Below are positions 17,200 to 24,542 of a DNA stretch of 52,343 bases, piece by piece. Position 1 is the stretch's first letter. Each line of letters opens with the position of its first letter. Origin of the DNA: an uncultured Acidobacteriia bacterium (lineage in GTDB: Bacteria > Acidobacteriota > Terriglobia > Bryobacterales > Bryobacteraceae); assembly GCA_903900705.1 (NCBI GenBank), contig CAIUOG010000098.1:1-52343 (forward strand). Direction: 5' to 3'. The notes beneath the pieces were generated by a model. The model made no database searches. It saw nothing but the letters and a program-made list of their open reading frames with translations, and was not told the DNA's origin. Made by a program: the position numbers and the translations under genes.

Positions 17200-18231
17200 C
17201 TAGTTCAGGAAGTAAGTCCGGTAGAGCGTATCGCGCTGCTTCGGGACAAAGCCCGCGTCGCGAATCATGCGCCGCAGTTCTTCCTCGGTGGCCTGATGGT
17301 GAGTGCCGGCCGCGGAAACCACGTTTTCTTCAATCATGATGCTGCCTACGTCGTTGCCGCCGAAGCGAAGGCCGAGCTGACAGGTCTTCAGGCCGGGCGT
17401 GACCCAGGAGCTTTGAATGTTCTCGATGTTGTCGAGATAAATCCGGGAGATCGCCAGTGTTTTCAGGTACTCCACCGCCGTGGCTTCCTCTTTCACGAAG
17501 CGTCCCAGGGAGGTCAGTTCACGCTGAAAGGACCACGGGATAAACGCCGTGAATCCGCCCGTATCCTCCTGAATCTGCCGCACGATGTCGAAATGATTCA
17601 TGCGCTGCTCGATGGTTTCGCCGCAGCCGAACATCATGGTCGCGGTGGTCCGCATGCCAAGCGCATGGGCGGTGCGATGCACGTCAATCCACTCCTGTGT
17701 GCCGCACTTCAGGCGTGAGATGCGGTGCCGCACGGCATCATCCAGAATTTCGGCGCCGCCGCCCGGAATTGAATCGAGGCCGGCGTCCCGCAGCCGCGCA
17801 ATGGTGTCGCGAAGCGTCAAGCCGCTCACTTCCGCGATGTTGGTGATCTCCGGCGCGGAGAAGCAGTGGCACCAGATGTTGAATTTTGCCTTGATCGCAC
17901 GCAGCAGATCTTCGTACCATTCGATCTTCAGATCCGGATGCAGGCCGCCCTGGAAGAGCATGCCGGTGCCGCCCAGATCGAGGGTTTCCTGAATCTTGTC
18001 GAAGATCACTTCGCGGGGCAGCACGTAGCCCTCTTTATGGCCCATGGGCCGGTAGAAGGCGCAGAAGCTGCAGTATTCCGTGCAGAAGTTCGTGTAGTTG
18101 ATGTTGCGGTCGATGATGTAGCTGACGATGCCGTCCGGATGCAGCTTCCGGCGAACCGCGTCCGCCTCCATGCCAACGCCGATCAGGTCGTTGGAGTTGA
18201 ACATGTCGATCGCTTCAGCCCGCGAGATCAC
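17200..18231 (-). CDS. mqnC: MqnC, cyclic dehypoxanthinyl futalosine synthase (radical SAM)
   Basis: The 343-residue product is a radical-SAM enzyme of the CofH/MqnC/MqnE group. The cluster motif is CTEYCSFC (C50, C54, C57), preceded by 'IIDRNINYTNF' and followed by 'AFYRPMGHKEGYVL'. Other family marks are 'LFQGGLHPDLKIEWYEDLL', 'GLDSIPGGGAEILDD', 'TTATMMFGCGET' and 'GFTAFIPWSFQ'. MqnC cyclises dehypoxanthine futalosine in the futalosine route to menaquinone, so the organism likely makes menaquinone this way. The GTG at 18231 is chosen because it overlaps the stop of the upstream gene by 4 bases (GTGA) and gives a family-length protein; the longer frame to 18381 is unrelated sequence. MqnC versus MqnE is judged by the N-terminal motif spacing. 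Confidence 0.88.
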   Translation of the reverse strand: MISRAEAIDMFNSNDLIGVGMEADAVRRKLHPDGIVSYIIDRNINYTNFCTEYCSFCAFYRPMGHKEGYVLPREVIFDKIQETLDLGGTGMLFQGGLHPDLKIEWYEDLLRAIKAKFNIWCHCFSAPEITNIAEVSGLTLRDTIARLRDAGLDSIPGGGAEILDDAVRHRISRLKCGTQEWIDVHRTAHALGMRTTATMMFGCGETIEQRMNHFDIVRQIQEDTGGFTAFIPWSFQRELTSLGRFVKEEATAVEYLKTLAISRIYLDNIENIQSSWVTPGLKTCQLGLRFGGNDVGSIMIEENVVSAAGTHHQATEEELRRMIRDAGFVPKQRDTLYRTYFLN

Positions 18232-19094
18232 AGTGCGTTCCCCGTCACCAGTTTCCTCAGATTGTGGCCGCAGATTTTGCTGCCTTCGAACTTGTTGCCG
18301 TCCGGTCCGGGCCAGTGGGTTTCGAGGTGAATGTAGCCCTTGTAGCCGTCCTCGGCGAGGGCATCCACCTGGCCCTGCCAATCGATGTCACACTCGCCCA
18401 GCGCTCCCCAGATCGGTTTGTGGCCGTCGAGCCCGCAGTCCTTCGCGTGGACGTGGCCGATGCGCTTCGCGTCTAGTAACTGGTAACCGGTGGGGAAGGG
18501 GTTTTCGCCGGAAATATAGGCGTTGGCAGGGTCCCACACCACCTGCAGATTTTCATGATCGATCGCCGCCAGCACGCGCGCCGTCTCCTGAGCGGTGGCG
18601 ATATTGCAGGCGTGCTCATTTTCGAGGCCGATGATGAGACCGTGCGCGGCAGCTTTGTCGGCCAACTCCTGCAGAGCGTCCACAACGCGCTCGAAGACTA
18701 CTTCGGGGGTCACCACGCGCCAGTACGAGAACACGCGCACGATCTTTGCGCCGGTGAGCTTTGCGATTTCGAAAGCGCGCTCGGCGAGCCGGGGCTGGTC
18801 TTCAATCGTGTATTTCGCGTTGAACATGTCCTGTTGAAAGCGAGAATCGATTTCGGGGGCATCCGGCAGGGTGCACTTCAGAATGGGCGAAGCGATGGAG
18901 ACAACCTCCAGCCCGTTCGCGCGCAATACAGACATGGTCTGAGCGATCTCATCATTGGAGAGATCCATGATGTTCTTGCCGCCCACCACGCGGAGTTCCG
19001 CGCCCTTCATGCCCAGTTCGTGCATTGCGGTGGCCGCAATGGTGATATCAGAAGAAAATTCGTCGGTGATCGCGCCGATACGAAAACGCTGCAT
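18228..19094 (-). CDS. Sugar phosphate isomerase/epimerase-like TIM barrel
   Basis: The product has 288 residues and matches the AP-endonuclease-2-type TIM barrel family that includes xylose isomerase-like epimerases. Metal-site residues are expected at the ends of strands: 'GLIIGLENEHACN' (catalytic Glu), 'LQVVWDPANAY' (Asp), 'RIGHVHAKDC' (His-x-His) and 'GYIHLETHW' (Glu). It should isomerise or epimerise a keto-sugar or hydroxy-acid with a divalent metal. It lies directly upstream of mqnC with a 4-base overlap, so the two are co-translated. An involvement in menaquinone synthesis is not indicated by the family, and the pairing is unexplained. A long start candidate is not needed; the ATG at 19094 begins 'MQRFRIGAITDEF' as in relatives. 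Confidence 0.85.
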   Translation of the reverse strand: MQRFRIGAITDEFSSDITIAATAMHELGMKGAELRVVGGKNIMDLSNDEIAQTMSVLRANGLEVVSIASPILKCTLPDAPEIDSRFQQDMFNAKYTIEDQPRLAERAFEIAKLTGAKIVRVFSYWRVVTPEVVFERVVDALQELADKAAAHGLIIGLENEHACNIATAQETARVLAAIDHENLQVVWDPANAYISGENPFPTGYQLLDAKRIGHVHAKDCGLDGHKPIWGALGECDIDWQGQVDALAEDGYKGYIHLETHWPGPDGNKFEGSKICGHNLRKLVTGNAL

Positions 19095-19147
19095 TCAGAA
19101 AAATTTTACCAGTTACGCCACGGGCGTCGCGTTACGCTGGAGTGGCA

Positions 19148-19510
19148 ATGGTCAAAAACGTTCTTGGCGGAGTACTCCAGACATGCTGCGTGGACCCACT
19201 CACCGGCTTTTATCGCGACGGGAAATGCAATACCGGGCCGGACGATTTCGGTAAGCACACGGTCTGCGTCATCGTCACCGATGAATTCCTGCAGCACCAG
19301 CGGTCTATTGGCAACGACCTGATCACGCCGCGTCCCGAGTTCAACTTCCCCGGTCTGAAGGCCGGTAATGGCTGGTGCGTTTGCGCGGGACCGTTCAAGC
19401 GTTCGTTTGACGCGGGGATCCGGCCCACGGTGCGCCTCGAAGCGACGCACGAGAATGTGCTCGAAGATATCCCGCTCGAAGATCTGCTGAAGTGCGCGCG
19501 GGTGAACTAA
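19148..19510 (+). CDS. DUF2237 family protein
   Basis: The product has 120 residues and covers the whole DUF2237 domain: 'NVLGGVLQTCCVDPLTGFYRDGKCNTGPDD', 'HTVCVIVTDEFLQHQRSIGNDL', 'PRPEFNFPGLKAGNGWCVCAG', 'RLEATHENVLEDIPLEDLLKC' are all near-canonical when read in separate pieces. Function is unknown; the conserved cysteines (near 16-17, 29, 42 and 79-81) suggest a metal or redox role. The ATG at 19148 is preferred over the GTG six bases earlier because GGAG lies 5 bases before the ATG. Its stop overlaps the stop of the convergent cytochrome gene by 3 bases. Confidence 0.9.
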   Translation: MVKNVLGGVLQTCCVDPLTGFYRDGKCNTGPDDFGKHTVCVIVTDEFLQHQRSIGNDLITPRPEFNFPGLKAGNGWCVCAGPFKRSFDAGIRPTVRLEATHENVLEDIPLEDLLKCARVN

Positions 19511-19938
19511 TTCCGCTGTTCGTGGCAAAACTGGCAGTCGATACCCGCCTTCTTCTCACGATGGCAGTTCATGCAACTGCCCATGCTCAGATCTTTTTCG
19601 CGTGACAGGGCGGCGCGGTCGGCCACCGGCCCGTGGCATTCTTCGCAGGTATTCCCCGCGGCGACATGCTTGCGGTGGCTGAAGAAGACGAAGCCGGGAA
19701 CCTCGTAAACCCGAACCCACCGGATTTCGTGGTCGTACTTGCCCGCATGACACTGGCCGCAGACCGCCGGTTTGGGCAGCGTCATGCTTTCGCCGGGATC
19801 CGGATTCGGATGGCAAGTGGCGCACTTCAGCTTCAGGTCGCCCGCGTGCAGTTTGTGGCTGTACGGGACGGGCTGCCGGGGAGCGTTCTGGGCCGTCAGG
19901 GAAGCAGTCGCCATCGCCATCAGGAGCAGGCTTCTCAA
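19507..19938 (-). CDS. Five-heme cytochrome c (c7/c3-like), GMC operon partner
   Basis: The 143-residue product starts at a TTG (19938) that overlaps the GMC gene stop by 4 bases (TTGA) and has AGG upstream. A signal peptide ends near 'ASLTAQN'. Five CxxCH motifs are present: CATCH, CGQCH, CEECH, CMNCH and CQFCH, and extra histidines ('YSHKLHAG', 'FFSHRKHVA') fit bis-His ligation as in the cytochrome c3/c7 family. It should sit in the periplasm and accept electrons from the flavoprotein encoded just upstream. The upstream extension of this frame to 20130 runs antisense-free inside the GMC gene and has no signal peptide, so it is rejected. It is the last gene of a three-gene operon. Confidence 0.9.
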   Translation of the reverse strand: MRSLLLMAMATASLTAQNAPRQPVPYSHKLHAGDLKLKCATCHPNPDPGESMTLPKPAVCGQCHAGKYDHEIRWVRVYEVPGFVFFSHRKHVAAGNTCEECHGPVADRAALSREKDLSMGSCMNCHREKKAGIDCQFCHEQRN

Positions 19939-21473
19939 AGGTCGCCTTTCCGCATCTGCTCCGCCATGTATTCCGAGGCCCGCATGGCGAGCGCCGTAAT
20001 GGTGAGCGTGGGGTTCTGTGAGCCGCCGTTGACGAAACTCGAACCATCCACCACGAACAGATTCTTCACGTCGTGCGCCTGATTCCACTGGTTGAGAACG
20101 CTGGTTTTCGGGTTGTCGCCCATGCGGCAAGTGCCGAGTTCATGGATGCTTTCGCCGGGCGGCACCATCTTGTCGTGCTTTTCGAGCAGTTGGAAGCCGG
20201 AGGCGTCGCAGAGTTCGGCCAGCGTATTCATGGCGTCCTTCGCCATGTTGAACTCGTTGTCGGTGTATCGCGCCTGGATGTGGAGCGACGGAATAGCCCA
20301 GGCGTCCACCACGGTTTTGTCGATCCGCACGTAGTTCTCGTAGCGCGGCAGAACCGAACCCATAGTGGTGGCATTGAACCCACGTCCCCGGTGTTCGTTG
20401 AGCTCCTTCTGCAGGGGTTCGCCGTAAAGCGGGAAATATTTCGGATCCGGCGTGCCGCCACCGCCGAAATCGACCGCATAGCCGCGCAGGTAGTTCTTTT
20501 CTTTGGACTTCAGATTGGTGAAGCGCGGGATATAGGAGGTGCCGCCGCCGGTTTCCGGTGTGATGGCCTGCACGGTGTTCTTCACGTAGAACTGGTCGAA
20601 GAGATAGCGGCCCAGCATGCCGCTGGAGTTCGCGATACCCGAATTCAGCAGCAGACGCGTACTTTCGAGCGTCGAAGCGCCCACCACCAGCACGCGCGCC
20701 TTCGCATGCAGTTCGCGCTTTGAGCGCCGGTCCACAAAGTTCACGCCGTTCACGAGGCCAGTCTTTTTATCGACCGTGATCTCACGCACCACCGCGTTCG
20801 GCACGATGGTCAGGTTGCCGGTGGCCATGGCGTCCGGCAGCAGCAGGTTCATGGAACTCGCGAGGGTACCCTGGGCGCGGCGCTGTTTCGTGGTGGGGAT
20901 GCCGCGCTTATTCGCCTCCGCGATGAAGCGGGCGACGGCGGGGCCCACGGGGGAATTGTCTTCGAGGAACACACCATCGGGAATCTGCGGCAGGCCTTCC
21001 TTACGGCCGGAGACGCGCAGCAGGGGTTCGCAGCGGTCATAGTAGGGCGCGAGGTCGGCATAACGGATGGGCCAGTTGTCGCCGAAGCCGTCGTGATCCT
21101 TCGCCTTGAATTCCAGATCGCTGAGCCGCCAGGATGCACGCCCCCAGACCAGCGTTTTGCCGCCGATGCGACGGATACGGACCCAGTAATAAGGGTCTTT
21201 GGGGTCGTAAGAGTAAGGGTTCTGCTTTTCATCGGCCCAGATGGCGGCGGTAAATTCGCTCGCCTGGGTGATGTGCGGGAAGCGGCCGGGCTTGCCGAAG
21301 CCACGGTAGGGCAGGTCGTAGACGGCGCGCAGGCTGCGGTCTTTTTCGTAGTCGAAGGCGGGGCCCGCATCCAGCATCAGGCATTTAATGCCCAGTTTGG
21401 TCAGCGTATGGGCCGTCATGCCACCGGATGCGCCGGAGCCGATGATGAGAACGTCGTAAGGAGTGGTAGCCAT
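19935..21473 (-). CDS. GMC-family FAD oxidoreductase (gluconate/sorbitol dehydrogenase type)
   Basis: The 512-residue product begins '[19 protein letters not shown]', a Rossmann GxGxxG FAD site, from ATG 21473 with GAGGAA about 9 bases upstream. Further GMC features are '[18 protein letters not shown]', '[15 protein letters not shown]', '[14 protein letters not shown]' with the conserved histidine, and the C-terminal '[21 protein letters not shown]'. This subfamily oxidises polyols, sugars or gluconate and passes electrons to a cytochrome. It lies between a subunit-3-like gene and a multiheme gene, the same three-part logic as gluconate 2-dehydrogenase, but with a c3/c7-like cytochrome. No export signal is visible, so it may travel with the Tat-signal-bearing small subunit. 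Confidence 0.92.
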   Translation of the reverse strand: MATTPYDVLIIGSGASGGMTAHTLTKLGIKCLMLDAGPAFDYEKDRSLRAVYDLPYRGFGKPGRFPHITQASEFTAAIWADEKQNPYSYDPKDPYYWVRIRRIGGKTLVWGRASWRLSDLEFKAKDHDGFGDNWPIRYADLAPYYDRCEPLLRVSGRKEGLPQIPDGVFLEDNSPVGPAVARFIAEANKRGIPTTKQRRAQGTLASSMNLLLPDAMATGNLTIVPNAVVREITVDKKTGLVNGVNFVDRRSKRELHAKARVLVVGASTLESTRLLLNSGIANSSGMLGRYLFDQFYVKNTVQAITPETGGGTSYIPRFTNLKSKEKNYLRGYAVDFGGGGTPDPKYFPLYGEPLQKELNEHRGRGFNATTMGSVLPRYENYVRIDKTVVDAWAIPSLHIQARYTDNEFNMAKDAMNTLAELCDASGFQLLEKHDKMVPPGESIHELGTCRMGDNPKTSVLNQWNQAHDVKNLFVVDGSSFVNGGSQNPTLTITALAMRASEYMAEQMRKGDL

Positions 21474-21507
21474 GGCGAATTCCTCGTTTTTGTGGGTCGG
21501 CGGCGAG

Positions 21508-22056
21508 CTATTCGATCGGATGCCAGTAGATGCTGGTGCCGGACGCGCCACGGCTGCGCTGGGAGACGACGCTGATCCATTCGCGGGAGTTGACGGTGGC
21601 GGCAAGGACATCGGCTTTGGCTTCGCGCAGGAACGCGGCGAGCGGGTCGGTCGGGGCGTCCCAGGTCCAGTTCTTGTGAAGCGGGGCGAGGAGGGCGTCG
21701 GCCTGCGTGGCGTCGAGGTCGGCGAAGCCTTTGGCGTATTGGCGGCGTGCGGTGGCGTTGAGGGCGTCGAGTCCGTTGCGGTAGAGGGCTTTTCGGTCGG
21801 CGGGGGACTGGCCGAGCAGGAAGTCGAGAAACTCGGGCGCGCGGGCTTCGAGAGCCCCGGGCGTGCCGTTGATGGAAGGGAGGATGAGGTCGCTAAGGCG
21901 TCGAACCGCGGCAAGCTGGGGTGCGGTGAAGAAGTGCGGTACGGGTTCCGCGCCGGCGTCCGGAACCGAGAAGTCGATTTTCGGGATTTCCTGGCCGAGC
22001 AGGGCAGGGGCGGCGGGGAGCGCCAGCAGCGATTGGGTGAAGCTTCGACGTTTCAT
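21508..22056 (-). CDS. Gluconate 2-dehydrogenase subunit 3-like protein (Tat signal)
   Basis: The product has 182 residues. The N-terminus [20 protein letters not shown] carries a twin-arginine motif (RRSFTQ), and the rest matches gluconate 2-dehydrogenase subunit 3: '[19 protein letters not shown]', '[15 protein letters not shown]', '[10 protein letters not shown]' and '[16 protein letters not shown]'. This small subunit helps export and assembly of the GMC flavoprotein, which is encoded 35 bases downstream and has no signal of its own. It starts the operon that ends with the five-heme cytochrome. The sugar or polyol oxidised is unknown. Confidence 0.9.
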   Translation of the reverse strand: MKRRSFTQSLLALPAAPALLGQEIPKIDFSVPDAGAEPVPHFFTAPQLAAVRRLSDLILPSINGTPGALEARAPEFLDFLLGQSPADRKALYRNGLDALNATARRQYAKGFADLDATQADALLAPLHKNWTWDAPTDPLAAFLREAKADVLAATVNSREWISVVSQRSRGASGTSIYWHPIE

Positions 22057-22229
22057 GTCGAAGGTATTCTATCGCCTCGCCGGGGACGACGGCTCGCCCC
22101 GGGCGGCAGGCGGGCAGCTGAGGGACCAAACATGGTACTATACAAGGTGTAGCTTGCGCACAATGTTGCCATTTCGGCTCGGCACACTGTCCAGAAGGCT
22201 CCACACACGAGGAGTGATCCCACATTCAA

Positions 22230-22487
22230 ATGGCCAATTTTAATCAGGGGGCTCAGGTCGAGCACCAGAAATTTGGTTTAGGAACCGTGCTCTCGCACAG
22301 CGATGAGCGCATCGTCATTAAGTTTGACGACCACGGCGAGAAGAAGTTCGTCTCGTCCCTGGTTGTCGCTTCCCTCAAAAAGAGCGACCGTCAGCCGCCT
22401 GCTGAAAAGCGCGCGTCGCGGGCGCGCAAGCCGAAAGCTGCGGCGGCTGTCGCGGCGGCTGTCACGGCAACCCCGGCGACCGCCTGA
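22230..22487 (+). CDS. Small basic protein with UvrD/PcrA Tudor-like domain
   Basis: The 85-residue product has an N-terminal half resembling the C-terminal Tudor-like domain of UvrD/PcrA helicases ('GAQVEHQKFGLGTVLSHSDE', 'IVIKFDDHGEKKFV'), a fold that binds RNA polymerase or nucleic acid. The second half is a low-complexity Lys/Arg/Ala tail ('KRASRARKPKAAAAVAAAV'). GAGGAG lies about 14 bases before the ATG. It is followed 22 bases later by a cold-shock gene in the same direction, so both are likely expressed together and may act on RNA or transcription. Function is inferred from domain resemblance only. Confidence 0.8.
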   Translation: MANFNQGAQVEHQKFGLGTVLSHSDERIVIKFDDHGEKKFVSSLVVASLKKSDRQPPAEKRASRARKPKAAAAVAAAVTATPATA

Positions 22488-22509
22488 TAATCGTAAAAGG
22501 ATCCGAAGC

Positions 22510-22968
22510 TTGAACGCCAGACAGAAACGTCTTTTCGAAGAATCTCTCAAGAAGAACCCGAACCTCAAAATGCCCACGGCCGCTGCTCAGGCCTCGGGCG
22601 GTGAACTGACCGAGGAAGACCTCGCACTGCTGAAACAGGGCGTGGGCGACAAAAGTGGGCGTCCCCAGCATTCCCCGGCGGCCGCAGCCTCGGGTGAAGG
22701 GGCGGAAGATGGTGTGGCGGATCCCCAGACCGGTTCCGTCATGACCTACTTCGAAGAGAAGGGATTTGGCTTCCTGCGTCCGGATGGAGGCGGCAAGGAT
22801 ATCTTCTTCCATATCTCCCGGCTGCACCAGGGCCAGGCGACCGAACTGGTTCCCGGCGTCAAGATTGCCTATGAACTTGGAATGGACCGCAATGGCAAAA
22901 TCGCGGCCTCCAGCGTCCGGATTCTTTCGGCGGCGGAATTGCCGCCGGCAGCGAAGCCCGAAAAGTAA
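22510..22968 (+). CDS. Cold-shock domain protein with N-terminal extension
   Basis: The 152-residue product starts at TTG 22510 with AAAGGA nine bases upstream. Residues 1-72 are a hydrophilic extension with a helix rich in Lys/Asn ('RQKRLFEESLKKNPNLK') and an acidic Gly/Ala linker. Residues 73-140 form a cold-shock domain with RNP1 as KGFGFL (84-89) and RNP2 as DIFFHIS (97-103). Classical CspA-type proteins are about 67 residues, so the length is more than doubled. It should bind single-stranded RNA or DNA. A perfect intrinsic terminator follows at 23001. It is coupled to the Tudor-like protein upstream. Confidence 0.88.
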   Translation: MNARQKRLFEESLKKNPNLKMPTAAAQASGGELTEEDLALLKQGVGDKSGRPQHSPAAAASGEGAEDGVADPQTGSVMTYFEEKGFGFLRPDGGGKDIFFHISRLHQGQATELVPGVKIAYELGMDRNGKIAASSVRILSAAELPPAAKPEK

Positions 22969-23000
22969 ACAACTTCAGGGAAGTCAGAACTTGTGGAAAG

Positions 23001-23025
23001 AGGGCAGGGAAACCTGCCCTTTTTT
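23001..23025 (+). terminator. Intrinsic terminator of the cold-shock operon
   Basis: Perfect 8-base arms (AGGGCAGG at 23001-23008 and CCTGCCCT at 23013-23020) close a GAAA tetraloop and are followed by five or more thymines. It lies 32 bases after the cold-shock stop codon and is the clearest intrinsic terminator in the window. Confidence 0.92.
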
Positions 23026-23401
23026 ATTGATCCGCTGTTGCCGGGGAGGGGGAGTGTTTGGAGCGCACCACTCTGCCGTGCCGTCCCGGTTTTGACCCCC
23101 TTCTGTTAAGGGTGGGAATCAACCGAGCGCCATCAGGGGCCATCCACCGGGTTTTATCCCGGCAGGGACCAGCGCACCGGCGCTCATGGGCCAACTCCCT
23201 CATTCTTGAGTGTTGGATCAAAAATGATAGGCGGCACCTGCTTCGCAGGAACGCTCCAATTCAAAAGTGTACCCTGTTTTGGTACGCTCCCGCGCCGGTT
23301 TCCCGCGTAAGATTTATTCCTTCCGGCTGTAACGCCACGCGCGATATACTTCTCTAACGAACAAGTTGTAAAAAATACGAAACTGACTCGGGGTACAGGA
23401 T
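23026..23401. other. Gene-free region after the cold-shock terminator
   Basis: No plausible protein gene lies here on either strand. The first half can fold into a long irregular hairpin (see the candidate RNA at 23046-23201). Further along are a CCTGC/GCAGG hairpin (23237-23249), an inverted repeat GTACC/GGTAC (23269-23285) and AT-rich sequence before the small gene at 23402, where a promoter for that gene is likely. Confidence 0.5.
23046..23201 (+). ncRNA. Candidate structured RNA (long irregular hairpin, 6S-like topology)
   Basis: Distant segments pair to close a long rod: GGAG 23051-23054 with CTCC 23195-23198, TTGG 23058-23061 with CCAA 23191-23194, and AGCGC 23062-23066 with GCGCT 23180-23184. 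Inside lie an interrupted hairpin (CGGTT 23087-23091 with AACCG 23121-23125, GA with TC, CCCTT 23098-23102 with AAGGG 23108-23112) and a second hairpin (CCGGG 23147-23151 with CCCGG 23158-23162). The length, about 155 bases, and rod shape recall 6S RNA, but no conserved sequence is recognised and the strand is uncertain. The region is conspicuously non-coding in an otherwise dense window. Confidence 0.3.
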
Positions 23402-23572
23402 ATGGCACTTTCGACGTGGATCGCATTACTTCTTCAGGACGCTCCTCCCGCGGACGGCGGCGGAGCCAATACGACGGTGAAAATCGTCTCCGGCGTGCTC
23501 GCCCTCGTGCTCGTTGGCATCATCATCATGCGGCGCAAGGGTGGTAAGAAGAAGGACGAAGAAGAGTTTTAA
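23402..23572 (+). CDS. Small single-span membrane protein
   Basis: The 56-residue product starts at ATG 23402 with AGGA just upstream. It has a short N-terminal hydrophobic stretch (ALSTWIALLLQ), a Gly/Pro/Asp-rich linker, one transmembrane helix (about 24-42, 'VSGVLALVLVGIIIM') and a charged tail (RRKGGKKKDEEEF). The positive residues after the span predict a cytoplasmic C-terminus. It is not a recognised family; the layout resembles small LPXTG-less anchor-like proteins often seen in Acidobacteria. Codon use and the clear ribosome-binding site support it as real. It lies 115 bases before the DsbA-like gene. Confidence 0.65.
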   Translation: MALSTWIALLLQDAPPADGGGANTTVKIVSGVLALVLVGIIIMRRKGGKKKDEEEF

Positions 23573-23686
23573 CCGCCGCGCGCACCGACAGAATTCAGGG
23601 CGAGGTCATTTCCCGGCCTTCGCCCTCCACTCCCTCTCTGGTACTACCCTTTCCCCCTGCCGCCCGAAGTTTGCGAAGATAGTGAG

Positions 23687-24532
23687 GTGAATCTCCGCAG
23701 ACTTCTGCTTCCTTTGTTCGTTTCCGTGCTGTGTCTGGGCCAGGCAACCTGGCAGGCCGTCACCGACCTCCCCGGCGTCGATTGGAATGGCCTGACCGGG
23801 CCTAAGAAAGCTTCCGCTCTCCGCATCATGCAGACCGAAGGCTGCACCTGCGGCTGCGATATGAAGCTTGCGGAATGCCGCGTGAAAGATCCGTCCTGCG
23901 GCGTCAGTCGCAAGCTCGCAGCCGCGGTCGTCAAGGAAACCGCTGCGGGCAAGGACGCGGCAGCCGTCCGTGCGGACCTGCAGCGCATCGCAAACGAACC
24001 GCCCGCCGTGCTGGACGATCCGGTTAAGATCTCCACAGCCGGTGATCCGGTGATCGGACCCGCCAATGCGCGGATGACAATCGTCGAGTTCTCCGATTTC
24101 CAGTGCCCCTACTGCTCCAAGGCTGTCGCCGAAGTGAAGGAAGTGATGCGGCAGATGCCGAAGGACGTCAAGCTGGTCTTCAAGCAATTCCCGCTGGATT
24201 CGCATTCGCAGGCTGAAATGGGCGCGGAAGCGGCCCTCGCCGCCCAGGCGCAGGGCAAGTTCTGGGAAATGCACGACCGCCTCTACGCCGGGTTCCCTGA
24301 CGTTTCCCGTCAGCGCATCCTCAGCTACGCGCGGGAGCTGAAGCTCGATATGAACCGGTTCACCAGCGAACTGGATAGTCACAAGTACCAGGCGCGCGTC
24401 CGGATGGAAGAGCAGGAAGGCGAAGTGGCCGGGGTTGGCGGTACGCCCACCTTCTTTTTCAACGGCAAGAAGTACAACTCCACGTTTGAAGCCGCTCAGG
24501 TGGTCGCGTTGATTAAGAAGGAACTGAAGTAG
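23687..24532 (+). CDS. DsbA-family thioredoxin-like protein with CxCGC N-terminal domain
   Basis: The 281-residue product has a signal peptide (residues 1-19) and two parts. Residues 25-105 hold a cysteine motif, 'EGCTCGCDMKLAECRVKD' plus a fourth-to-fifth cysteine 'PSCGVSR', reminiscent of the CcmH-like region found in front of many Acidobacteria thioredoxin proteins. Residues 115-280 form a DsbA/ thioredoxin_4 domain with the catalytic CPYC ('EFSDFQCPYCSKAV', near residues 142-145) and cis-Pro segment 'GVGGTPTFFFNGKKY'. It should form or isomerise disulfides, or serve cytochrome c maturation, in the periplasm. It starts with GTG at 23687. It converges with the MerR-TPR gene, 10 bases apart. 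Confidence 0.88.
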   Translation: MNLRRLLLPLFVSVLCLGQATWQAVTDLPGVDWNGLTGPKKASALRIMQTEGCTCGCDMKLAECRVKDPSCGVSRKLAAAVVKETAAGKDAAAVRADLQRIANEPPAVLDDPVKISTAGDPVIGPANARMTIVEFSDFQCPYCSKAVAEVKEVMRQMPKDVKLVFKQFPLDSHSQAEMGAEAALAAQAQGKFWEMHDRLYAGFPDVSRQRILSYARELKLDMNRFTSELDSHKYQARVRMEEQEGEVAGVGGTPTFFFNGKKYNSTFEAAQVVALIKKELK

Positions 24533-24542
24533 CCGGGGTCCG

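Noticed and set aside
21474-21914. Upstream extension of the GMC reading frame
   Set aside because: The segment overlaps the subunit-3-like gene in another frame, has Pro/Ser/Thr-rich shadow composition, and the FAD motif begins right after ATG 21473, which has a good ribosome-binding site.
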